A stretch of DNA of 64,000 nucleotides from Batillaria attramentaria (Eukaryota > Mollusca > Gastropoda > Batillariidae). Shown here in pieces: positions 35,973-49,116 of the stretch. The DNA is taken from positions 191,001 through 255,000 of the forward strand of contig JACVVK020000015.1 in assembly GCA_018292915.2 (NCBI GenBank), read 5' to 3'. Position 1 is the first letter of the stretch; each line of letters opens with the position of its first letter. Under the pieces are notes generated by a model. That model saw only the letters and a list, made by a program, of their open reading frames with translations. It was not told the origin of the DNA and did not search any database. The position numbers and the translations under genes are program-made.

Positions 35973-36240
35973 TAGGTAAAACTCTAGGTCGTTCAGAAAC
36001 AAAGAGAACAGCAGGGGAGATAAATTTTCCCCCCTGACGTACGCCTATGAGACTGCCAAAGTAATTTGAATACGTTGCTTGATTGACAACACACGATTTG
36101 ATTTGACTATACATGTTTATTATTACCTGAGGTAGTTTTCCGTCAACCGACTGACGTTTGAGTTTTTCCCACAGATCCGGGGGCCAAACTAGGTCAAAAG
36201 CCCTCTGATACACACACACAGTTGTGTTTCTAGCAGGGGG
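35973..36240 (-). pseudogene. LINE RT protein, segment 1
   Basis: Minus-strand reading gives 'RAFDLVWPPDLWEKLKRQSV', 'VINMYSQIKSCVVNQATYSN', 'YFGSLIGVRQGG' and, after a frameshift, 'LEFYLKAS'. These are RT motif A (FDLVW) and motif B (GVRQG). Across the 10-kb element it continues into segment 2. Confidence 0.82.
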
Positions 36241-36524
36241 GAATATTTCATCATTCAGTTCTCTCAGCTGTAACAGCGTTACTCAAAAACAGACTTAGGT
36301 ATCCATAATACTATGAAAGCAATTTTCTTGATACTTCAGAATCCACATAAAGAGAAAGCACAAACGTTTTGGTACATGGACTGAAAAGGTCTTTATGTTG
36401 AGGTTCTTTGTATGAAAATAGCCAGAGAATATAGTCTGGAATTATTATGGGATTAGAAAATGGTGGCGAAGGTTTGATTAGCGCTAGCGTAATGGGGAGT
36501 GGTAAGGTTAAAAACAAAGGATGT

Positions 36525-36555
<31 letters not shown>

Positions 36556-37822
36556 TAACGAGACACACAGGGATGGATTTAACTGGTAATTACTGGTAAA
36601 ATACTGGTTTGAAAAGGAAAATACTGGTTGGAAAATCAGTAGCTGGTAGAACCTACTGGTTCTTATTTTGTTTGACTGGTTTCAAAAATAAAGGAAAAGA
36701 GAGGAAAAAAGTCTCTGAGTCAGAGAGAGAGAGAGAGAGAGAGAGAGCCGTGCCGCGATGTTGTAGTGTGTGTATGACGCCTGTCATTTAATTAACTGAC
36801 AAACACCGTAACAGTTACAGTTAGCAATTAACTTATCACTGCATTCGTCGGCAGATTTTCAGTGGCAACATTAGTTACTGGTTTCCGTGACTGGCCTACC
36901 GGTTCGCGTGCGAGTAGGTTTGTTTACTGTGACGTCGTACCGGTTTGGAAAATGCCTAGCACGGTCACTGGACACAGAGGCAGATAAAAATGTGTTTTTC
37001 TATGTTGGGTACGGAGATGAGGGAATGAAAGATGACGGCAATTTTATAACTATCATATATTTTATGAGCTCAATGAGGGAAATGACACATCTAAGGATCA
37101 GTGTTGTTGATGATGTGGGATCTCGGTTGATGTTTGTTGTGGTTTGTTCGGATCCTTTTTGTGGTGGGGTAGATACGATGGGGGGGGGGGGGGGGTGTTC
37201 TATGTTTTGTCGGGTTCTTGTTGTTTTGTTGGTGTTGGTTAAGTATCTCGTGAGTCTCCTGTGTTGGTTGGAAGAGATGGGTTCTTTTTGTCGGTATGTG
37301 TGAAGGGAATAAGTAAGATGGGAATAGATAATGTTGCTAGGTTACGAGGAAAGTGGAAAATGAAAGCGTATGATGGGTGGGTCGATGGTTCAGACAAAAT
37401 AAGGTTGGGTGGGTGGGTATGAGGGCGATATTAATAGCGGGACAAGAGCAAACGTGCGAAACTATTCAGAACAGCTCATGAAAACCAATAATTATTTAGC
37501 AAAAGTCATACGCTGACAAAACTAGAATCTCGTCTGCCAAATTCACATACATTTTCTACACGGTGGCCGAGGAAGCAGTAGACAAGAAATGCATTAATTC
37601 TGAGTTATACATAGGCCAGCAACATCGTGGAGTACAATCCGAGAGCAGTATATTACCGCTTTGAGGGACCGAGTGCGAACAGTTCAAGAGATAGGTAGAT
37701 CTGGTTCCTGCCTGGTCCGTACAATTTTGTACCGCAGACATAAAATCGTAGAGGCGTTTGTTTGACGTTTGAAGTAGGCTTTTTCTAGCCTTTAAAGAGT
37801 TAAAACCACTCTAGAGTCCTAG
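36241..37822. other. No gene recognised
   Basis: Includes a GT plus G run near 36524-36556, a GA tract near 36724-36747 and a G-rich stretch near 37000-37440. A 138-codon frame at 36887-37303 matches nothing known and crosses a G homopolymer. Confidence 0.5.
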
Positions 37823-38010
37823 GGGAGCCGGGATGGCCGAATGGTAGAGCGTTGGACTTGCAATGCTCGGGTCGTGAGTTCGAATCCTGGCCGGGGCCAG
37901 ATATTTGTGCTGGCTTTTTCATCGTTGTCCCGTCTTTGATATCACCCTATGTGGTAGAAAAGGACGTCACCCCCCCCCCCCCTTCCCCTCCTCCCCCCCC
38001 CCCACCCCCC
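37823..38010 (+). mobile_element. SINE family B with C-rich tail
   Basis: Head GAGCCGGGATGGCCGAATGG, B-box-like GAGTTCGAATCC and 3' domain. The CACCC-rich tail has expanded into C homopolymers. Confidence 0.9.
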
Positions 38011-38091
38011 AAACACACACACACCCCTAGAGTCCTACATTAGTCGGCGGCTAAGACGCGGGTATGACGCGACGTTACGTTGCTTGTCGGT

Positions 38092-38221
38092 GGAGCCGGG
38101 AAAGCCGAATGGTAGAGCGTTGGACTCTCAATGCTTAGGTCGTCAGTTCGAATCCCGGATGGGGCCAAATATTTGTGCAGGCCTTTTTCTCGTTGTCCCG
38201 TCTTTTTCGTTTTGAAGGAAA

Positions 38222-38222
<1 letters not shown>
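38092..38222 (+). mobile_element. SINE family B, truncated tail
   Basis: Head with GGTAGAGCGTTGGACT and AGTTCGAATCCC, 3' domain cut off at CGTCTTT, followed by a G run of more than 30. Confidence 0.85.
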
Positions 38223-38258
<36 letters not shown>

Positions 38259-38589
38259 ACCCTGAAGAAATCACAACGCGGAGTGAGACCGATAGAGGAA
38301 GTATCCGAGTATGAACAATGTGTTGCGGGAAAGTGCACGCGAACTGTAGCGCGGGTAAATGAGAGATAATTCATAAAATGGAAGATAACTCTAAAATAAC
38401 TATGAGTTTGGTGTGCGCCATAAGGGATCCCATTCTCACCGCCGCAGACGGACAGTTGAAGCCGTGAACATTTCAATCAAGCTCAGCTAGTACACATAAG
38501 CGTACATCTTTGGTACGCTGTCATTACATTAGCCTGACATTTTCCTATGCTTAGCCACCACGGAAATATGCGTAGCCACAACAAAAGTT

Positions 38590-38985
<396 letters not shown>

Positions 38986-38999
38986 ATCCCTACCCCAGG

Positions 39000-39285
39000 A
39001 TGTGACTTCCCCGATCCCTCATGGGTTAGCCGTAACTAGCTTTGGAAATATTAAGTCCGCAAAATTTGAAAAAAATAAATGCAATTCTAAATTCCGAAAC
39101 TTATATAGCTGTGCTGACCCTTCGCACCACGTGATTGCATGTAATGTGTTTATGTCCAGTGTGTGAGAGAATGAATGTGATTCACGTGAGCGTTTAGCGT
39201 GCTGGGTTCAGTTCGCGGCGCTTTGAGCCGATTCATGAAATTGGGTAAAGCGCCTATACAATACTCATTATTATTATTATTATTA
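39000..39285 (+). mobile_element. Dispersed family C copy, longest version
   Basis: As at 17996, but with an extra 5' part (GATGTGACTTCCCCGATC, CTCATGGGTTAGCCG) that also occurs alone at about 61010-61045. Ends in (ATT)n. Confidence 0.8.
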
Positions 39286-40544
39286 TTACTACTACACCCT
39301 GCAACAGAAGTATCTGCACATTTCCGGTGATATCAATAACTTCATATGCCCGATATCACTCTCTGTCCTCCTTTTGTGGACGCCTATCACAATAACATCA
39401 TTAGAAGGAGCATTTCTGCTATTTTCTGTTGATATATGAAAATCATTGACAAGTATTGCATCATTTGGAGAAATTCTGACAGCTGATAGGCTAATGACTC
39501 ACCTGTAAATAGTGAAATCGTGCTCGTAACCTACACCATAATATGCTAAAACGGTCCAGGTGTTTTTCCACTCAATGGCGCTTAGGCACTTGTACCGTAC
39601 GATTCGCTGTCCGGTCTGAGTCACCAAATACCAATTTTCTCGATTCTTCCATCAGTCTTTATCTTGTGCACTTTCTTGTACGATAACTGACAATAATCAA
39701 TTTTGTGTAAGAGCTCTCTCTCTCTCTCTTTCCCTAATGCCCTAGCTGACGACGCGAGCAGCGGTAGTAGTCCCCCTTGGCTAGAGGTCGCTTTTAAAGC
39801 ATGGGGAGCATCCCTTGTGTGCAGAATTGTCCAGCTCAATGTTGCCTGTATCACGGCCATGCAAAGCGTTTTTGAACACTTCCCAGTCGGAGTCTCCCTC
39901 CAAGATGGATGATGAGTAGTATGCACTTGGTTCCATGATTAGATAAACCAAACGATGACTTACAACTCATACTCGTGGTATACCGTCACATAATTATGTA
40001 GTGACAACCTAATCAGACAATTAAAAATGGAACAGGTCTATGACCCGTCTCCAACCCGGACGTGAAGCCCTGTCGTACATACATGCAGCGATACACACAC
40101 ACACAAGCACATTGCAAGCACATGCCGAATGCGAGTGAACTCGGAACTGACCACTTACTATGAGCACGAACGTGTGCTGATGTCAGGACGGAAAATGAGG
40201 AAACAAAGCGTCAGTGCCCAGCTCGTACCATTAGCTACGTATCATTCTTCTACAATATAACTCTACAATATAACTTCTACAATATACCGCTGTACCAACT
40301 GTCACAAAGTTCTATGGTAAAACTGTAAGAGTATAAGTGACGCACCAGTGAGTGTGCGGCTGTGTCTCGATGACCGATTACAGTAAGATCCGTGTATGAA
40401 CGGAAACGCGCGACAGCGTCAAGTGGGTGCAGGCATGTGTCGAACTGACACGAAAACTTAAAGGGGCTTTTGGTAGTTTGAGCATTCCACGCTGTGTCAG
40501 TGTGAAGAGTCTTCCTGCAGGTTGATCGACTCCCACTGTGTCAA
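39286..40544. other. No gene recognised
   Basis: Unique-looking DNA with a short CT tract near 39715. No repeat family or coding exon was recognised. Confidence 0.5.
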
Positions 40545-40980
40545 AGCGGAGCCGGGGTGGCCGAATGGTAGAGCGTTGGACTTCTAATGCTCGGGTCGTG
40601 AGTTAGCATCCCGGCTGAGGCCAAATATTTGTGCTGGCTTTTTCATCGTTGCCCCGTCTTTGGTATAATAATAATAATAATAATCAGTTTTGTATAGGCG
40701 CTTTACCCAATTTCCTGAATCGGCTCAAAGCGCCGCGAACTGAACCCAACACGCACGCTCACGTGAATCACACGCATTCTCTCACACACTTGACATAAAC
40801 ACATTACAATCACGTGGTGCGAAGGGTCAGCTCAGCTATTTAAATTTCGGGATTTAGAATTGCATTTATTTTTCAAATTTGGTGGGCTGAACATTTCCAA
40901 AGCAGAATGTATCACCCGTATGTGGTGGAAAAGGACGTTAAATTAAAAAAAAAACACCACCCACCCCACCCCACCCACTG
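40545..40980 (+). mobile_element. SINE family B, split by a family C copy
   Basis: The head and first half lie at 40545-40664 (ending CCGTCTTTGGTAT) and the rest at 40909-40980 (starting GTATCACCCGTATGTGG). Joining at GTAT restores the normal family B order, so family C inserted later, with GTAT as a possible short target duplication. Confidence 0.85.
40665..40908 (-). mobile_element. Dispersed family C copy inserted in a SINE
   Basis: Complete minus-strand copy, ATT-tail complement at the left and GCTGAACATTTCCAAAGCAG at the right. Its clean boundaries define family C as a discrete ~240-bp unit. Confidence 0.87.
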
Positions 40981-41124
40981 TGTCAAAAAAGTGTTTCACA
41001 CAGATGCCGCCACTGTAGAGTTAGTGGTCTTCCCAAAGGCTGTCTTAGAGCTTGGTAAACTTGTAATGCTGCTATCATCCCCATATGAACCGTACTCCCT
41101 GCTCGAATTTACATGTAGCACGCA

Positions 41125-41317
41125 GGGGGAGGCTATTATGGAGGGAACTCGTACAGGTCTATTTTTAGACGGTAAGGGTTAGGGTTAGGCTTAGGGTTAG
41201 GCTTAGGGTTTGGTTAGGGTTTGAACGCGCTATCGGGCGTTTCCGGAATCCCGTGACCTCAGGTGACGTCCGTCTAAAAATAGACCTGTACGAGTTCCCT
41301 CCGTAATAGCCTCCCCC
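41125..41317. mobile_element. Hairpin MITE with telomere-like loop, 193 bp
   Basis: Inverted arms of about 47 bp (left GGGGGAGGCTATTATGGAGG..., right ending CCTCCGTAATAGCCTCCCCC) enclose a loop. Its left part is GGGTTAGGG and GGCTTAGGG repeats (about 41173-41222). The 7-bp direct repeat GCACGCA flanks the unit (41118-41124, 41318-41324). Confidence 0.88.
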
Positions 41318-41549
41318 GCACGCATCAAGTACAGCCGCGGCCATTAAGATTCGTCTGCTCCTCACAAACTGGTAAATGACGCCACTTCAGACGGTCACCC
41401 GGATGTGTCTGTCGACACTGGATTTCACCATGTCGTGAGTTAGTATTGCTTCTGCGTTAGCTGTGCCGGTACTTCACAACCGTGCACTGACACGTTACTA
41501 CATGGGACTGAAGCTGAATGCCATGCTTAATGAGAGCATGGTAATTAGG

Positions 41550-41550
<1 letters not shown>

Positions 41551-41585
<35 letters not shown>

Positions 41586-41645
41586 GCGTGCGCGTGCGAG
41601 TGCGTGCGTGCGTGCGTGCGGGTGCGCGTGTGTGTTCGTGTGCTA
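41551..41645. repeat. (GT)n-(GCGT)n microsatellite
   Basis: GT run grading into CGTG variants. Confidence 0.93.
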
Positions 41646-41735
41646 CTGTTGTAATATTCCATATTTAACTATTGTGACATGTTACATTGTATACTTATGT
41701 GGTTGTTGTCTGTTTTTACGCCGCAACTAAATTGC

Positions 41736-41873
41736 CTCCCCCCATCGCATCATCTTACCATCATCCTCATCTCCATCATCATGCATAATAAAAATTGCCC
41801 CAACTTCCGAGCCCTCCGTGGATTCCACCCATTACCAGGGAGGAACACCACTGGATCGAGCCGGCAAAGAGAT
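41736..41873 (+). mobile_element. SINE family A, 3' end only
   Basis: Contains CATCATCTTACCATCATCCT, AAAATTGCCCC, CCTCCGTGGATTCC and GGAACACCACTGG; no head. Confidence 0.8.
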
Positions 41874-42149
41874 GTAAAAAACCCTCCCCCCTGAGGACAA
41901 TAAAGAACTACTTAACTGAATTGAATTGACTGCCAGCCCGCATCGTGCATCGCTACGAGCGTGCTGTGCATAGATTTTTCTCAGGGCGCTATATGACATC
42001 GATATCATCACCATCACTAGTGTCTCCTACAGTTTTCACACCATAGGGTCCCAGGGACCCTCTTCCAGAATTTCAGTTTTAAATGTCTGTAATGCGTATA
42101 ATGCTAAGCTTACTTTTACTCTCGTACTGTAGTCTAGCAACGGCAAGGT

Positions 42150-42236
42150 TGCAAACTGGCCTTTTGGCCAAAATCTTCTACCGTTGGAAAATAAAGGATT
42201 GTCATTGTCATTGTCATCATTGTCATTGTTTACAGT
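42150..42236 (+). mobile_element. Retroposon 3' end with TCATTG tail
   Basis: AAAATAAAGGATTG followed by repeated TCATTG looks like a poly(A)-signal-containing 3' end with a short repeat tail. The element class is unknown. Confidence 0.45.
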
Positions 42237-42519
42237 TGTAGGGAAATTACGTGTCATGTGATACCATTGACCGTATACGGCTCAAAACATTTCACTGTAA
42301 CGCATAGTAGCCGACAGACGTGCATTTTGGCTCATATTATTATATTATCTTAGCAACGACGGCCCGGAATGGGCTCAAATTTTGCATGCTCACATCTTAA
42401 TGAGACTATATTCTTCGCGCCATAATCACCAGCTCGATCAAGTTGCGACATGTATCTTTAAGAAAGTGTTTCGCACAGATGCTGCCGGCGTGATTTAAAA
42501 AAAAAAAAAAAAAAAAGAG

Positions 42520-43640
<1,121 letters not shown>

Positions 43641-43977
43641 GCTTGAAAATAGTGCTCTCGTTTTCATGTGGTGCACTACGGGCGATGCTTGACTGATCCT
43701 GGGATGCACGTACTGAGCCTATGACATTGTGTAAACATAAAAAATTAAAGAACTTGCTGGCTCCTAATTTGGACAAGGCATTATATCCTTGTTAGGGTGA
43801 GGCACCCCTCTCGACCATCTCAAAGCATTTCGACTAAAAATGATTGCCATTGAAACTAAGCGACAGGTCCTTTTTTTTTCTTTCTTTCTTTTCTTTCTTT
43901 CTTTTTTACTACTTTATTGTCCCTTTCTGGAAATTCGGGCTGCTTCCCCCGGGGGGAAGCGCGTCGCCGCGGTGCAG

Positions 43978-44336
43978 CGCCACCCAATACCTATCCTATA
44001 TCTTTTACAAGTTAATAATAATATTCTATTATTCTATCCAATTCAGATCTGAGCCTCGAATGCCAAAGGTAGTTTCAAGACGGGACAGCAGAATGCTGTG
44101 GTCAGTAGTGTCAAAGGCTGCGGACATGTCCAGCAGCGCTAGGACCGACAACTTCCCGTCGTCCAAGGCAGACATAAGGTCATTGACAACACGAACAAGT
44201 GCTGTTTCCGTGCTGTGTCCGGGCTTGTAAAACATGAGACAGACTGTTGGAATGCAAGTGCTCGAAGAGCTGCTGGAGGACGCCACCCAATACCTATCCT
44301 ATATCTTTTACAAGTTAATAATAATATTCTATTATT
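43978..44336 (-). pseudogene. L2-like LINE RT fragment between 56-bp direct repeats
   Basis: Minus-strand reading gives 'KPGHSTETALVRVVNDLMSA', 'LDDGKLSVLALLDMSAAFDT' and 'TDHSILLSRLETTFGIRG', i.e. RT motif A (LDMSAAFDT). It is flanked by exact direct repeats of 56 bp (43978-44033, 44281-44336) beginning CGCCACCCAATACC. That is far longer than a usual LINE duplication. It may be a template-switch or tandem-duplication product. Confidence 0.8.
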
Positions 44337-44934
44337 ATTATTAAGTTTTCGATGACATATTAATTTTGTGATTACTGAACACGTCGAAAGCTTCCTAAAA
44401 ATCACCCTGTTCCTGTCTTACCTTGAATTTGACTGAACGGTGAAAATGATTAGGGTAACACTACGGAAATAAGGACTTTTGTGGACGAAATGTGCTTGGA
44501 GCAAAAACCTTTCACTGACGTCAAAGGCTGCAGTCATTTTCTTTAAAGTTTTTTTTTTTTTTTTTTTTTTAAAGACGCATTAACAACATACAGTAAGAGC
44601 GATTTTGAGATTATAAATTGAGGTCACCAACACTTTAAAGTCTCATTGTGCTGCCTCACGCACGTTACATAATCATTGACTTCTCAGAAATTCAAGACCT
44701 GGTTGGCCGTTTGCTGGCGTAAGGTATGTTGAAGCATGTTGAAGATGGGAGTTGGGATTCTTAACATATTGAAGCTGAGGCACGTTTTCTTACCAGCACC
44801 ATCGCGGGATGTAGTCACAATAGAGGGGAGTGTTTCCGGGGCTACTCCGCTTCAAAAGTAGCAATATCGGAGTGTTTCCATACAGTAGCGCAGAGTGTTT
44901 CCATTTTCAAACTTTGTTGGTTCCCCCCCCCCCC
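44337..44934. other. No gene recognised
   Basis: Contains a poly-T run near 44550-44571 and a C run near 44924. No repeat family was recognised. Confidence 0.5.
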
Positions 44935-45118
44935 CCCCATCTCTTTCGCCAGCTCCAGCGGTGTTCTTCCCAGGTCATGGGTGGGATCCACGGAGGGCTC
45001 GAAAACTGAGGCAATTTTTATTATGCATGATCAGTGATGGAAATGAGGATGATGGTAAGATGATGCTATGGAGGTCCGTGTGGTTTGGGACTGCGGGACA
45101 GGGCCCCATTTCACGCTT
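44935..45118 (-). mobile_element. SINE family A, 3' half
   Basis: Minus-strand 3' domain with GGATCCACGGAGGGCTCG, TTATGCATGATC and CTATGGAGGTCCGTGTGGTT. Lacks the head. Confidence 0.85.
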
Positions 45119-45133
45119 TTGTTACGTTTACAT

Positions 45134-45680
45134 TTAAACTATTCTATTAATTTTGATGTATTTAGCCAAGTTCAGTGCATTTTTCTGTGCTGTTTTCAAG
45201 GACATTAGTCTACAAAAGTTAAATGAGGATATTGGCCTGCGGAAATTGACAGGGATAAAGTTTCCGTCCTGGTGATACGTCGGACACTCCAAAATAAAAT
45301 GCAGCTCGTCACCAAGGACGCACATGTCACATTTATTGCAGAGCCTCCCCTCCCTAGGAATGCCGTTTCTTCTTCCCTGTTCTATCGGTAACCTGTGGTT
45401 ACTACATCTCAATTTCATGAGTTGTATGACGTACACATCAGGCAAAAAGGAAATGCATTTTTCTTGTCCAAACCCTGTTTTGTAATTTCTGTAAAAAGAC
45501 ATTTGTTACTGGTTTCGAGGCTTTCACGCCATTCCTGAATAAAGCTATCTTGCAGACTTTTCTTGGCGTTCCTACATAGGGAATCAACACTAGAAAACGT
45601 CTGTGTTTCCCATACACAGTCAAAACCACTTTCTATGAGGATGTCTTTGATTCTGGTGAGCCACTCATTCTAAACAATGG
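45134..45680 (-). pseudogene. LINE protein C-terminal domain
   Basis: Minus-strand reading 'WLTRIKDILIESGFDCVWET', 'SLQDSFIQEWRESLETSNKC', a one-base frameshift near 45500, then 'VYVIQLMKLRCSNHRLPIEQ', 'GRRNGIPREGRLCNKCDMCV' and 'LGDELHFILECPTYHQDG'. The CxxC..H..C knuckle with GDE-x-H is the C-terminus typical of mollusc LINEs of the same general type as the split copy at 24.5-36 kb. Ends at a stop at 45134. Dead by frameshift and truncation. Confidence 0.82.
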
Positions 45681-45769
45681 AATGTTTGTGCAGATGAAAT
45701 ATCAGGGAATACATTTTCTTAGAAAACTTGTCAGTATTGCACTTGATCATACTAGCCCAGAATCGAAGA

Positions 45770-45893
45770 GGGTGGGTGTGTGTTTGGGGGTTTTACGTCC
45801 TTTTCCACCACATTGGGTGATATCAAAGACGGGGCAACGACGAAAAAGCCAGCACATATATTTGGCCCCAGCCTGGATCGAACTCCCAGAATC
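45770..45893 (-). mobile_element. SINE family B, head-truncated
   Basis: Minus strand, from TGTTTGGGGGTTTTACGTCC to TGGATCGAACTC. The 5' part of the tRNA-like head is lost. Confidence 0.82.
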
Positions 45894-46004
45894 AGATCAT
45901 GCGGACTTTACTGGAACTTCCCCGTTTCCCCATATACCGGTGATGACATTGTATTTGGGCTTAAACGAAAAATATATCTAAGGAATTTCAGCTGCAGTTT
46001 TTTG

Positions 46005-46168
46005 ATACCCGTGAAGTGGCAAAAGCCTCCCCCAATGGGCCCACAGCACACCCACTCTGGGTAGGAGCCGACCTAGGTAGCAAAAATCCCGTTTGCCTCG
46101 GCTGGGACTCGAACGCGGGGCTCCCGGTTCATGGTCCGAAGTGCTAACCACTACACTACGGGGGCCGG
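46005..46168 (-). mobile_element. SINE family A, head-side fragment
   Basis: From GTGAAGTGGCAAAAGCCTCC to the head ending ACGGGGGCCGG. The B-box position is mutated (GGACTCGAACGC). Confidence 0.85.
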
Positions 46169-46298
46169 TTCAATTTTCAAAATTGAATAGCACCGCGTGT
46201 TTCCAGCGGACTTGGGTTTGTCGGCCTGAAAGTTCATGAACTGAACAGTTTCACAAATTTCGCACGACATAATTATACATGTATTACAGATCTTGTGG

Positions 46299-46375
<77 letters not shown>

Positions 46376-46403
46376 TCACACACACACACACATACGCACA
46401 CAT

Positions 46404-46441
<38 letters not shown>

Positions 46442-46495
46442 TCACACACACACACACGCACACACACACACACACACGCACATTCACACACACAC

Positions 46496-46532
<37 letters not shown>

Positions 46533-46574
46533 TTCACACATACGCACACATACGCACACACACACACACACACA

Positions 46575-46651
<77 letters not shown>

Positions 46652-46655
46652 GCAT

Positions 46656-46740
<85 letters not shown>
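46299..46740. repeat. ~440-bp interrupted (CA)n tract
   Basis: The longest CA tract in the window, broken by TTCACA, TACGCA and CGCACA variants repeated in clusters. The variant clusters suggest local duplications within the array. Confidence 0.97.
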
Positions 46741-47172
46741 AATAAACCAACCAACCAACCAACCAACAACAACAGTAAAATCTATGAACTCTACCTAAAT
46801 GGTGTTTGTGTGTTTGTTTGCTTCTCTGCTGTTTGTCTTTCTGTTCGCGTTCAGACCAAGAAAGCTAATTTGATACCCTGCTGCATCAAACCATTTCCCC
46901 AAATATTTTACCAGCTCGATTGTTACAATACGACAACAGTCTGAACCTTTTTCCCCTTTCGGGCCTTTGGGTACAAGCTGCAGCCTGTTCAGTTTAGAGA
47001 TAAACGAAACTCAGACACCGTCATAAAGAACAGAAAACAAAACAAAACAAAAACACCCTTATCATACATCTTGTTTTGCAAACTCTGCAGCCTTTGCGCA
47101 TGGGTGACCTGCATGTGAGTCATCATACTCAGCGACAAAAGGTGCTATAGATATATAAAGATAGGTGGATGG

Positions 47173-47646
47173 GTGGGTGTCACGACCGTGTGTGCTGCAA
47201 CGTGTAGGTGTAAGAGGTGCGTGCTCTTTCTTAACTCTCACTCACACGCAGTCGCACGACAGTAACTGACACTGAGACGTGCGGGGATTCACACCACCAC
47301 AATATTATTGTCAAGACAAACAGTCATCGCATAACACGTCAACAGTGCAGTTACAATACCAATGATATCAAGAAGAAACGGTGAAATCAAGGCAATAAAT
47401 ACTATACCTAAGATATAAAAGATATAAGTAATTATATCTAAGAGCGCTCAGTCCTAGAACGTTTTAACGTGCACGCGATGGTCCCGTGTAAAACCTTGAC
47501 TAAGGGATACATGCGTGGCCCGTGTAGAAAATAAGGCACGTGTGCCACACAGTACATAGTTACGATGCATACGGAAATCATACCAACCCGTCATACGGAA
47601 ATCTTACCGGCGCATGGTTTACCCTAAGTCACGCATCCGTGACAGT
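47173..47646. mobile_element. Candidate insertion in a SINE B tail
   Basis: TGTCACG at the left and CGTGACA at the right are inverted, and the unit separates GGGTGGG from GTGGGTATTTGGGAG, the normal join at a family B 3' tail. The terminal repeats are short, so this is tentative. No coding capacity. Confidence 0.4.
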
Positions 47647-47807
47647 GGGTATTTGGGAGTTTAACGTCCTTTTCCACCACGTAAGGGTGATATCAAAGAC
47701 GGGGCATGAGAAAAAGGCCAGCACAAATATTTGGCCCCAGCCGGGATTCGAACTCACGACCCGAGCATTGAAAGTCCAACGCTCGACCATTCGGCCACCC
47801 CGGCTAC
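47647..47807 (-). mobile_element. SINE family B
   Basis: Full minus-strand copy from TTTGGGAGTTTAACGTCC to GGCCACCCCGGCT. Confidence 0.9.
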
Positions 47808-47900
47808 CCTAATATAAAGATGAGTGTAATGAACAGAAGTTTGTTTGTTTTTTATATTAGCAATCTGCACGAATAAACAAACAACCCAAAATGCCATGCA

Positions 47901-47904
<4 letters not shown>

Positions 47905-47988
<84 letters not shown>
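47905..47988. repeat. (CA)n microsatellite with A-rich flank
   Basis: Pure CA run, followed by AACAAC-rich sequence to about 48085. Confidence 0.95.
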
Positions 47989-47992
<4 letters not shown>

Positions 47993-48429
47993 AACAAAAC
48001 AACAACAACAAATAAAAACAACCAACCCAACAACAACCAAACACACACACAAACAAGGAAAAGCAAACAAACACAAACAGGAAAAAAACTCTTACAAATC
48101 TTAGTATAAATCGCTTCAAACTGTACATGCTTTAACTGTTCTGGTTTAGAAAGGTTTTTCAGTCATTTAGATCGTAGAATGGTTTTCAGCGTTTTCAAAT
48201 TTTCTCTTTATCGAGGGACGACACGATAAAAGAGTTTGTTTCTAGAAAAGTCGGGGGCGTGTTTGCAGAGAAGTAAGCGATTTTTTCTGCAAAAAAACAA
48301 AACAAACTGTTTTTCGCCAACCATGTATGCTTACTCATCGTAAATCGTTGTGTCATGGGACTTTTTCAATCTACGACCTTACATCCCGTGTTTGTGGCGC
48401 AAGGATGTCACAAATTGACCGTGGGGTCA

Positions 48430-48830
48430 TGTTTGGCGCTTATTTGGGTTACCCTGTTTGGCGAGTATGCTAGTCTGCAGTGATTTCCTTGTCACGAAAA
48501 AGCGTGATTTTGGTGATTTTTGTAGGTCAAGGTGCATGCCAGGCGGTCACAAAAAAGCTGCCAGTGAAACTGGGACTTTTTGTACAGAGGCCGAGCACAT
48601 GTGAGGCGAGCGGACTTGTGTGAACTGGTTCTCTGGCCTAAACAGAAAGTAGACATGCATTACTCCAGTGAGGCCTGAGCGGGAAGGAGACATTCAATTT
48701 TTTTAAAAACTCTTGTCAGTTTCGTGCCTTTGAATGGTCTGTTCATGAGACTGAAGCATTTTTAAGGATGACTATAGATGCCCGAGGCTAATGGGGAATA
48801 TAATATTCTAGGCATTTTGAGGCCCTGTGT
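48430..48830 (+). repeat. Dispersed repeat family H, continuous copy
   Basis: Unsplit relative of 42520-43640 (see motifs there). Class unknown. Confidence 0.72.
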
Positions 48831-49116
48831 ATTTGTGTCCTTCGGCCCGCTTTCCGAAAGACAGTCGATCCGGCTCTCACCTCAAACGTACATGTTCGCA
48901 GTCTGAGTCTTGTGAGGCCCGGCTGCCCGCCTGATAATAGGGTATCCAATTGCTTGTGTCGCCGTGCACCTAACCATGGTGGTGATTTATTCGTTCAAAT
49001 TCTCAGGCGCGATGCGGCGTGTAACTGCATGTACTCTTCGCGTAGTCTAGACTGTTTATTTATTTCTAAGACGTGGATGGTCGGAGACGGTAAGGGTGGG
49101 CGGGTGGGTGGGGTGG

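Noticed and set aside
36887..37303. 138-codon frame in a T/G-rich stretch
   Set aside because: No recognisable domain, biased composition, and it runs through a G homopolymer.
39621..39926. Possible exon on either strand near 39.7-39.9 kb
   Set aside because: The two overlapping frames have no similarity to a known domain that I can recognise, and no convincing splice context.
46279..46944. Long open frames of alternating Thr-His or Cys-Val over CA/GT tracts (also at 17596, 22811, 55106 and elsewhere)
   Set aside because: These frames are direct translations of dinucleotide repeats, open in several frames and on both strands; no flanking domain supports coding.
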